Positions 1-4,945 of a DNA stretch of 7,528 bases are shown one piece after another. The DNA is taken from the NCBI GenBank assembly GCA_903898855.1, contig CAIUHB010000067.1, positions 1-7,528 of the forward strand. The letters are read 5' to 3'. Source of the DNA: an uncultured Actinomycetes bacterium. GTDB taxonomy: Bacteria > Actinomycetota > Actinomycetes > Nanopelagicales > Nanopelagicaceae. Under the pieces are notes generated by a model that had not been told where the DNA came from, did not search any database, and saw only the letters and a list, made by a program, of their open reading frames with translations. Positions within the stretch are counted from its first letter, which is position 1; every line of letters begins with the position of its first letter. Both the position numbers and the translations under genes were made by a program.

Positions 1-272
1 AACTTGATTCTTTTGTTGTTCGCAAAGCCGAGAAAGCGCACGGACTCCAACGCCGTATTGAAGGACCAGATGTTAAAGGCCGTCGCGTACTTGCTGTTGA
101 AGATACCTCCACAACTGGCGGTTCAGTTATGACTGCAGTTTAAGCACTCAAAGAGGCTGGCGCCATTGTTGTTGGCGTTGCAGTTATTGTTGAGCGTGGA
201 GCTGCGCCGTTAATCGAGCAGAATGGTCTGGAATATCGAGCTGCATATCAGCTCACCGATCTCGGTCTTTAG
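1..272 (+). pseudogene. pyrE: Orotate phosphoribosyltransferase, 3' half, interrupted by an in-frame stop
   Basis: PyrE makes OMP from orotate and PRPP in cytosolic pyrimidine synthesis. The frame opens at base 3 (the 5' half is outside the window) and gives 89 codons ending at TAG 270-272. Visible are the catalytic-loop type sequence VVRKAEKAHG and the PRPP-binding motif VLAVEDTSTTGG (bases 87-122), both typical of OPRTases. Codon 47 of the visible frame is TAA (141-143), in the segment reading MTAV-stop-ALKEAGA; family members normally have a sense codon there, often Glu, so one G-to-T change at 141 would explain it. The frame continues intact and family-like after the stop (VVGVAVIVERG), so the lesion is recent or is a sequencing/assembly error. 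If real, the product loses its last 42 residues, including a core strand and helix, and would probably be inactive. The family identity is secure; the pseudogene status is not. Confidence 0.85.
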
Positions 273-278
273 GCAAAT

Positions 279-1178
279 ATGGCTGGCAAGGTTCGAGTTC
301 AAATTCTCGGAGGGCTAGGAAACCAGCTTTTTAGTTATTTCGCTGGGGTGTTTGCCGCTCATCAAAACAACTTAGAACTCGAGCTTGATATGAATTGGGT
401 CAGTGAGATACCAGGACAAGCTGGCTTCGATCTGAAACTTTTTAATCTTCCATTAGATCAATTCACAATCATAAAAAAAACTACATTTAATTCACCTGTT
501 AATAAGCTCAAGCGAAGAATCATAGAATCTATGAAATTTCGAGTCCCCTTCTTAAATCCCCTATTTGATTTAATTAATAATGAAGTAAACGATAAGAAAA
601 TTGATTTTGACAATCGATTACTAAAACTAATGCCAAATAGTAATTTAAAGGGATATTGGCAAACTTTTTCATACTACTTAGATTTGGTGAAAAACAACCT
701 TGTACCAACAATAGATCTAAAAAAACCATCCCCCGAATATGAGTTCATGAAAAATAGGATTCTCTCTGAGAAACTTCCAATTAGCATTCATATCAGAAGA
801 GGGGACTATAAAACTGCGACAGATTTATTTGGGTTGCTTGGCTTTAAATATTACGAAGAGGCGGTAAAGCTGGCTCACACAAAAGACGCAAGCTATTTTG
901 TATTTAGTGACACAATGAACGAAGCAAAAGAAATTCTAGAGCCCCTTAAACTTCAAAACATTACATTTGTTGAAAATTTAAAAAATCCTGCGGAGGATTT
1001 ACTCATGATGTCGTTTTGTAAAATAAATATAATTGCTAATTCAACTTTCTCAATGTGGGGAGCGGTGATAAATCCCAATGGGCGCGCTGTAATTGCACCA
1101 AGTCCTCAGTTTGTAAATTCTAAAATTAAGGACGTAACAATTCCGAATGCCAAATTAATCAATCCTTATTTTTCGTAA
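279..1178 (+). CDS. GT11-family glycosyltransferase (alpha-1,2-fucosyltransferase-like)
   Basis: This protein is predicted to transfer fucose from GDP-fucose to a sugar acceptor, building a surface polysaccharide or glycan. The 299 residues match the usual GT11 length (about 280-300). Family motifs appear in order: GGLGNQLFSY near the N-terminus (residues 11-20), HIRRGDY at 171-177 (nucleotide-sugar binding), FSD at 209-211, and NSTFSMWGA at 254-262. The FSxWGA motif has Met where Trp is more common. The ATG at 279 is supported by an AGG at 271-273 with 5-nt spacing; this SD overlaps the pyrE stop, suggesting translational coupling. No signal peptide or membrane segment is obvious, consistent with a cytosolic or membrane-associated enzyme. 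It is an orphan: no other sugar gene is in view, and its base composition is far more AT-rich than its neighbours. The GT11 call is strong; donor and linkage are inferred from the family. Confidence 0.85.
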   Translation: MAGKVRVQILGGLGNQLFSYFAGVFAAHQNNLELELDMNWVSEIPGQAGFDLKLFNLPLDQFTIIKKTTFNSPVNKLKRRIIESMKFRVPFLNPLFDLINNEVNDKKIDFDNRLLKLMPNSNLKGYWQTFSYYLDLVKNNLVPTIDLKKPSPEYEFMKNRILSEKLPISIHIRRGDYKTATDLFGLLGFKYYEEAVKLAHTKDASYFVFSDTMNEAKEILEPLKLQNITFVENLKNPAEDLLMMSFCKINIIANSTFSMWGAVINPNGRAVIAPSPQFVNSKIKDVTIPNAKLINPYFS

Positions 1179-1196
1179 GTCTATAGACCAACTTAC
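1175..1196. terminator. Inverted repeat between convergent genes, weak terminator candidate
   Basis: GTAAGT (1175-1180) and ACTTAC (1191-1196) form a 6-bp stem, and a perfect 10-nt palindrome GTCTATAGAC (1179-1188) overlaps its left arm. It sits in the 34-nt gap between the glycosyltransferase stop and the convergent HEPN gene stop. The stem is AT-rich and has no T-run after it on either strand (the T-run at 1168-1173 precedes it on the plus strand), so it does not look like a classical intrinsic terminator. Confidence 0.25.
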
Positions 1197-1212
1197 TAAT
1201 CTCGACCGCTAA

Positions 1213-1560
1213 TTAATTTCCCTTTACTAAATCTTGCAAGATTTTCTCTAAAGGTCCCAGAAGTTCAAAAAGAATAGCGATGCTGCGGGTTTCATCCACA
1301 TTCTTTATGTCATGGGCCATCTTGTTCCGCACAACGGTGAATTCATCCCACGGAAGCAATGATTTAAATTCTCTGAACTCTGAATTTCGATGTAGGCCAG
1401 AATGAATACGAATCAAATTCATCCGCACTGAATCCTTTGCCATCAACGTCATATCTGATAATTGATTAGTTGATTTTTCAAGATAGCCGGCGGCAATCCG
1501 AGCCCGGGCTATGAAGAACAGAACTAAATTAAATGAAATTACATATTCAAACTGGCTCAA
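1213..1560 (-). CDS. hepT: HEPN-domain, HepT-like (DUF86) putative ribonuclease toxin lacking the acceptor tyrosine
   Basis: HepT toxins are small all-helical HEPN RNases that dimerise around an Rx4-6H active site. In this 115-residue protein R78-N-K-M-A-H83 gives a clean Rx4H, preceded by LPWDEF (69-74), as in HepT proteins where a PW-x-x segment leads into the RN..H motif. It is followed by NVD (87-89) and a C-terminal helix of LLGPLEKILQDLV type, also HepT-like. The canonical family motif is Rx4HxY, with the Tyr adenylylated by the MNT partner; here the residue two after His is I85. The start is TTG at 1560-1558, overlapping the upstream gene's TGA as TTGA (4-nt overlap), so translation is probably coupled. 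The SD is weak (AGAGAA upstream). The length is near the family norm of about 110-140. The gene is AT-rich like its partner. The family call rests on motif recognition; RNase activity is inferred. Confidence 0.75.
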   Translation of the reverse strand: MSQFEYVISFNLVLFFIARARIAAGYLEKSTNQLSDMTLMAKDSVRMNLIRIHSGLHRNSEFREFKSLLPWDEFTVVRNKMAHDIKNVDETRSIAILFELLGPLEKILQDLVKGN

Positions 1561-1844
1561 AGTGAAACAGAATTCTCTTGAAGCACTTCTTTGAAATCTG
1601 GATAGAGACCATTCAGGTCAGTCAAATATGTTCGTATCCTTAAACACTCTTCAATTTCGAGAATTAAAGAATAGATTTGCTCTTCCAAATCCATGTTTAC
1701 ATAGAATTCAATAAACTGAGCTTCAAAATCTTCGTTGTTGTAAGGTTCATAATTTCTAAAACGAAGATCTTTAACTCCATACTTTGCGGCGATTCGAATT
1801 AACTCTTCACGCCGATGTAAAACAAATTCGGGGATATCTCTCAT
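1557..1844 (-). CDS. mntA: Degenerate MNT (minimal nucleotidyltransferase) fold protein, putative antitoxin of the HEPN partner
   Basis: MntA-type antitoxins are short DNA-polymerase-beta-fold nucleotidyltransferases that AMPylate HepT. This 95-residue protein follows the family layout from end to end: an N-terminal helix with HRREELIRIAAKYGVKDLRF (residues 10-29), a strand QFIEFYVNM (43-51) in the place of the usual SDIDLLVDL strand, a middle helix (about 53-69), a TYLTDLNGL strand and turn (72-80) where members read VDVVTERGL, and a final helix ending VSL (93-95), as in many members. The catalytic residues are gone: the GS of the VFGSxARG loop is replaced within RNYEPYNN (30-37), and DxD becomes F44-I-E46. 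It therefore probably cannot bind Mg-ATP in the usual way. The start is ATG 1844; a U-rich tract and no good SD lie upstream. It is first in a two-gene operon. It could be a non-enzymatic binding antitoxin or a decayed enzyme. Confidence 0.65.
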   Translation of the reverse strand: MRDIPEFVLHRREELIRIAAKYGVKDLRFRNYEPYNNEDFEAQFIEFYVNMDLEEQIYSLILEIEECLRIRTYLTDLNGLYPDFKEVLQENSVSL

Positions 1845-1878
1845 GTAAAAAAAGATACTCAGAATTCCGATTACACGG

Positions 1879-1895
1879 AGTAAATATTATTTACT
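1879..1895 (-). promoter_or_regulatory. Perfect 17-nt palindrome upstream of the MNT-HEPN operon, candidate operator
   Basis: AGTAAATA and TATTTACT are exact 8-bp inverted arms around a single central base, lying 34 nt upstream of the MNT start codon in the 59-nt gap after dedA. On the minus strand the site contains a TAATAT hexamer that could serve as a -10 element, placing a start site about 30 nt before the ATG; no convincing -35 is visible. Toxin-antitoxin operons are often autorepressed at such palindromes, so an operator overlapping a promoter is the preferred reading. It is too AT-rich, and lacks the T-tract, to be a dedA terminator. Confidence 0.45.
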
Positions 1896-1903
1896 GGAAT
1901 AAA

Positions 1904-2536
1904 TTACGAGAGGTGGCGACGTGTGCGCCACTCCTTGATGCCTTCCCAAAGAATTGGTGCAATCGAAACCAAGACGATGACTGCAACAATTGGAAGCACA
2001 TACTTATCGACTGAGCCCTTAAGTTTTTCACCAAGGCCATAGCCGACCCAGATAAATCCTTCGGTCCAGACAAGGGCGCTCACAACATTCCAGAAGAAGA
2101 ATTTGCGATAAGGCATCTTGATCATTCCGGCGATGGGGTTAACCAAGTGGCGAACAACTGGAATAAAGCGAGCCAAGAAGACCGCCTTAGCGGTGCCGTA
2201 CTTACGCATCCACTTACTGGCGCTTTCTAGGCGATCTGGGTGGAAGAACTTGGAGTTGGGGTTTGTGAAGAGCTTGGCGCCATAACGATGACCAATATGG
2301 TGGCCGATTGAGGAGCCGACAATCGCTGCCAATGGGGCGCCGATTGCGAGCCAGAGCAAAGAGATATGTATATGAATAACCGAACCCGTCCCGGAGGCGG
2401 CAACGCCAGCAATAAAGAGGAGCGAGTCGCCAGGCAATCCGACTACCAAAGGTAGGGCGGTCTCAAGGGCGAGCAGGGTAAAGATGCCTGCTAGGCCGAA
2501 GGTATTGATGGCGTTTTGAGCGTTAAATATATTCAT
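1904..2536 (-). CDS. DedA-family integral membrane protein
   Basis: DedA/VTT-domain proteins are inner-membrane transporters; several members flip undecaprenyl phosphate for cell-envelope recycling, and E. coli YqjA supports proton-dependent pH and drug tolerance. The 210 residues fit the usual 200-220. Diagnostic features: E25 in LETALP and D37 in GLPGDSLLFIAG, with the 12-residue spacing of the essential YqjA acidic pair; a glycine-rich segment GSSIGHHIGHRYG (74-86); the FLARFIPVVR motif (120-129) with R123 and R129; and AGMIKMPYRKFFFWN (136-150). About four to five hydrophobic segments are seen, the last at about 180-197, with a basic tail KEWRTRRHLS. The ATG at 2536 is preferred because the family begins with such a short N-terminus and the 28 upstream in-frame codons are not DedA-like; the SD there is poor. 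It is divergent from hppA and upstream, same strand, of the MNT-HEPN pair. The substrate cannot be named from sequence. Confidence 0.9.
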   Translation of the reverse strand: MNIFNAQNAINTFGLAGIFTLLALETALPLVVGLPGDSLLFIAGVAASGTGSVIHIHISLLWLAIGAPLAAIVGSSIGHHIGHRYGAKLFTNPNSKFFHPDRLESASKWMRKYGTAKAVFLARFIPVVRHLVNPIAGMIKMPYRKFFFWNVVSALVWTEGFIWVGYGLGEKLKGSVDKYVLPIVAVIVLVSIAPILWEGIKEWRTRRHLS

Positions 2537-2636
2537 ATGACCTGAACCATACCTTCTATTTCTCCACAAGCGTGGAATCCCTGTGTACCCTTTCGGAGTT
2601 AAGTGTCCACCGACGCACACTACGAGGAGTAAACCT
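2537..2636. promoter_or_regulatory. Divergent dedA/hppA intergenic region
   Basis: These 100 bp must hold the 5' signals of both genes. On the plus strand a TACCCT hexamer (2586-2591) fits the loose actinobacterial TAnnnT -10 pattern for hppA, without a clear -35. On the minus strand TATGGT (2553-2548) could be a -10 for dedA, which would give a very short leader. An interrupted dyad CCAC-AAGC-GTGG (2564-2575) lies between the two candidates and could be an operator. None of these is strong on its own; they are candidates only. Confidence 0.3.
2624..2629 (+). promoter_or_regulatory. Shine-Dalgarno that fixes the hppA GTG start
   Basis: GAGGAG lies 7 nt before the GTG at 2637. It is the best SD in the window and decides the start: the frame could be extended upstream to a GTG at 2583, but that gives an extra hydrophilic YPFGVKCPPTHTTRSKP segment unlike H+-PPases and has no SD. 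Confidence 0.8.
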
Positions 2637-4889
2637 GTGTCTAATCTGGTCCAAGTAACCGGTTCGAATCTGAACTATGTATATGCCGTTCTGGCAGTCT
2701 CTCTCATCGCACTAGCAATCGCCTTCGCACTTCGTGCCCAGGTTCTGGCTGCTAGCGATGGAACCGCCAAAATGAAGGAAATCGCAGCCGCCGTTCAAGA
2801 AGGCGCAGCTGCCTATCTCAATCGACAATTCAAGACGCTCTCCCTCTTTGTTGTCATTGTCTTCTTCTTACTCTTCGCACTTCCAGGTCACACCGATATT
2901 CGTATCGGTCGTTCGATCTTCTTCCTACTCGGAGCTCTCTTCTCCGCCGCTGTTGGTTACAACGGTATGTGGCTAGCAGTTCGCGCAAATGTTCGCGTTG
3001 CTGAAGCCGCTCGCCAGAACTCAGCTGAAGGCGCAGTAAAGATCGCTTTCCGCACTGGTGGCGTCGTAGGTATGACCACAGTAGGTCTCGGACTTCTTGG
3101 CGCATCACTCGTGGTTGCGATTTATCGCGCTGATGCTCCTTCTGTTCTCGAAGGTTTCGGTTTTGGTGCTGCGATGCTCGCGATGTTTATGCGCGTGGGC
3201 GGCGGAATCTTTACCAAGGCTGCAGATGTTGGCGCCGACCTCGTCGGTAAGGTCGAGCAAGGCATCCCAGAAGATGACCCACGCAACGCAGCCACTATTG
3301 CAGATAACGTCGGTGACAACGTCGGTGACTGCGCTGGTATGGCCGCTGACTTGTTCGAGTCATATGCAGTAACACTCGTTGCAGCTCTCATCCTTGGAAA
3401 AGCTGGATTCGGTAACGCCGGTCTGGTCTTCCCATTGATCGTTCCTGCAATCGGAATTGTCACCGCAATCATCGGTATCTTCATTACTCGACTTCGCGCT
3501 ACAGATAAGTCAGCAATGCAAGCAATCAACCGTTCCTTCTTTGCCTCCGCAATTATCTCTGCAGTTCTCGTTGCCTTTGCGACCTACACCTACTTGCCTT
3601 CATCACTTAAGCAAATGGCTGGTCTCTCTCAAGAAGCCGCTGGCGTTAACGTCAACCCACGCGTTCTTGCAATTGGCGCAGTACTAATCGGAATCGTTCT
3701 TGCTGCTGCTATTCAACTTCTTACCGGCTTCTTCACCGAAGTTGGCAAGCGTCCAGTAAACGATGTTGCAGCCTCATCAAAGACCGGCTCCGCAACAGTA
3801 ATTCTCGCTGGTATTTCAGTTGGTTTTGAATCTGCTGTTTATTCAGCACTTCTTATCGCAGCTGCAGTATTTGGCGCATTCTTGCTCGGTGGCGGATCAA
3901 TCGTCCTCTCACTCTTTGCAGTAGCACTCGCTGGTACCGGACTCTTGACCACTGTTGGCGTTATCGTCGCAATGGATACCTTCGGTCCTATCTCAGATAA
4001 CGCACAAGGTATTGCTGAAATGTCTGGCGATGTAAAGGGTGAAGGCGCACAAATCCTGACCTCACTCGATGCTGTCGGTAACACCACAAAGGCGATCACC
4101 AAGGGAATTGCAATTGCAACAGCCGTACTTGCTGCAACCGCACTCTTTGGTGCCTTCACCGATGCAATCAAGAAGGCAGTTGCTGATGCAGCAAAGGCCA
4201 CCACGGATATTCAATTCTCTGGAATTCTTGATGTGGCTAACCCACGCAACCTCGTTGGCCTAATCATCGGAGCAGCAGTTGTATTTATGTTCTCTGGCCT
4301 TGCTATCAACGCAGTTTCTCGCGCAGCTGGCGCCGTTGTTCATGAAGTTCGCGAACAATTCCGCTTGCACCCAGGAATCATGAAGGGCACCGAGAAGCCT
4401 GAATACGGCCGCGTCGTAGATATCTGTACTCGCGACTCACTCCGTGAACTTGCAACACCAGGACTTCTTGCAGTGATGGCTCCAATCGCAGTTGGCTTTG
4501 GCCTCGGCGTTGGCGCACTCGGTGCATACCTTGCTGGTGCAATCGGTACCGGAACTTTGATGGCAGTCTTCTTGTCGAACTCAGGCGGCGCTTGGGATAA
4601 CGCAAAGAAGATGGTCGAAGATGGCAACCACGGTGGCAAGGGCTCTGATGCTCACCACGCAACAATCGTGGGCGACACCGTCGGAGATCCATTTAAAGAT
4701 ACCGCTGGTCCTGCGATCAACCCATTGATCAAGGTAATGAACCTTGTTGGTTTGTTGATTACTCCAGCAATTGTTGGATTCGCACTTAATGGTCACCACA
4801 CCTACTCCAAGTTGATTTCACTCGTTGCAGTGATCGTCATCATCGGAGCATTGGTGCGTAACCGTCGCGCATCCACATCCATCGCTTAA
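2637..4889 (+). CDS. hppA: Membrane-bound proton-translocating pyrophosphatase, K+-independent type
   Basis: HppA hydrolyses cytosolic PPi and pumps H+ outward across the membrane, conserving energy and pulling biosynthetic reactions. The 750 residues are within the bacterial range (about 660-800) and predict roughly 15-17 membrane helices. Family sites: the PPi/Mg motif DVGADLVGKVE (197-207; D197, D201, K205, E207); DNVGDNVGD (223-231), coordinating Mg; GNTTKAITKG (481-490); SGGAWDNAKK (649-658); and GDTVGDPFKDTAGP (679-692), whose Asp and Lys residues complete the active site. At the cation-selectivity position Lys485 (the A/K460 site) with Thr488 marks the K+-insensitive, H+-pumping subtype; K+-dependent enzymes have Ala and Gly there. 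The start is GTG at 2637 with a strong SD. It reads with topA, 56 nt downstream on the same strand; topA and hppA are also near neighbours in Streptomyces, to my recollection. Codon use matches topA. Nothing is missing or broken. Confidence 0.97.
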   Translation: MSNLVQVTGSNLNYVYAVLAVSLIALAIAFALRAQVLAASDGTAKMKEIAAAVQEGAAAYLNRQFKTLSLFVVIVFFLLFALPGHTDIRIGRSIFFLLGALFSAAVGYNGMWLAVRANVRVAEAARQNSAEGAVKIAFRTGGVVGMTTVGLGLLGASLVVAIYRADAPSVLEGFGFGAAMLAMFMRVGGGIFTKAADVGADLVGKVEQGIPEDDPRNAATIADNVGDNVGDCAGMAADLFESYAVTLVAALILGKAGFGNAGLVFPLIVPAIGIVTAIIGIFITRLRATDKSAMQAINRSFFASAIISAVLVAFATYTYLPSSLKQMAGLSQEAAGVNVNPRVLAIGAVLIGIVLAAAIQLLTGFFTEVGKRPVNDVAASSKTGSATVILAGISVGFESAVYSALLIAAAVFGAFLLGGGSIVLSLFAVALAGTGLLTTVGVIVAMDTFGPISDNAQGIAEMSGDVKGEGAQILTSLDAVGNTTKAITKGIAIATAVLAATALFGAFTDAIKKAVADAAKATTDIQFSGILDVANPRNLVGLIIGAAVVFMFSGLAINAVSRAAGAVVHEVREQFRLHPGIMKGTEKPEYGRVVDICTRDSLRELATPGLLAVMAPIAVGFGLGVGALGAYLAGAIGTGTLMAVFLSNSGGAWDNAKKMVEDGNHGGKGSDAHHATIVGDTVGDPFKDTAGPAINPLIKVMNLVGLLITPAIVGFALNGHHTYSKLISLVAVIVIIGALVRNRRASTSIA

Positions 4890-4902
4890 CCCCAGAGTTA
4901 CG

Positions 4903-4944
4903 CCTTAATTTGCCTAAGCGCTAACCTGCAAGGCACCATTAAGG
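4903..4944 (+). promoter_or_regulatory. Long inverted repeat in the topA leader, overlapping the ribosome-binding region
   Basis: CCTTAAT (4903-4909) pairs perfectly with ATTAAGG (4938-4944), and inside it TGCCT (4911-4915) pairs with AGGCA (4931-4935) across a 1x2 internal loop, leaving a 15-nt terminal loop. The 3' arm includes the only SD-like bases (AAGG) and ends one base before the topA ATG, so the hairpin would hide the start region. There is no T-tract, so it is not a standard terminator of hppA. A TAnnnT hexamer (TAACCT, 4922-4927) within the loop, with TTACGC 18 nt upstream, could instead be a topA promoter giving a near-leaderless mRNA, in which case the dyad would act as a DNA operator. 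Confidence 0.45.
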
Positions 4945-4945
4945 A

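Larger units (their letters stand above)
279..1900. other. AT-rich accessory islet between pyrE and dedA
   Basis: Hand counts give 17/60 G+C at 601-660 and 19/60 at 1681-1740, against 29/60 at 2101-2160 (dedA) and 36/60 at 3181-3240 (hppA). The segment holds a fucosyltransferase-like gene and a HEPN-MNT pair, both gene types that spread by transfer, between housekeeping genes. I see no transposase, integrase, tRNA or convincing flanking direct repeats, so the mechanism of entry is unknown and the boundaries are approximate. The first 60-70 bases of the glycosyltransferase are less AT-rich, partly because of its glycine-rich motif. Confidence 0.5.

Noticed and set aside
1784..2073. Short open frames on both strands across the MNT/dedA junction
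   Set aside because: They overlap two supported genes and the palindromic gap, with no recognisable domain and no good ribosome-binding site.
2537..2620. 28-codon N-terminal extension of the DedA protein
   Set aside because: It is hydrophilic and basic, unlike DedA N-termini, and overlaps the divergent hppA 5' region; the ATG at 2536 gives the normal family length.
2602..2621. AGTGT/ACACT inverted repeat before the hppA SD
   Set aside because: The stem is only 5 bp with a 10-nt loop, which is expected by chance.
2583..2636. Upstream GTG extension of hppA (18 extra codons)
   Set aside because: It has no SD, the residues are unlike the family, and a strong GAGGAG sits 7 nt before the GTG at 2637.
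2854..4799. Several open frames on the minus strand and in the other plus frame inside hppA
   Set aside because: They are low-complexity Ala/Pro/Arg/Ser-rich shadows of a strongly conserved coding sequence, with no domain features.
2637..4889. Na+-pumping or K+-dependent pyrophosphatase
   Set aside because: Lys485 and Thr488 in GNTTKAIT mark the K+-independent H+-pumping subtype.
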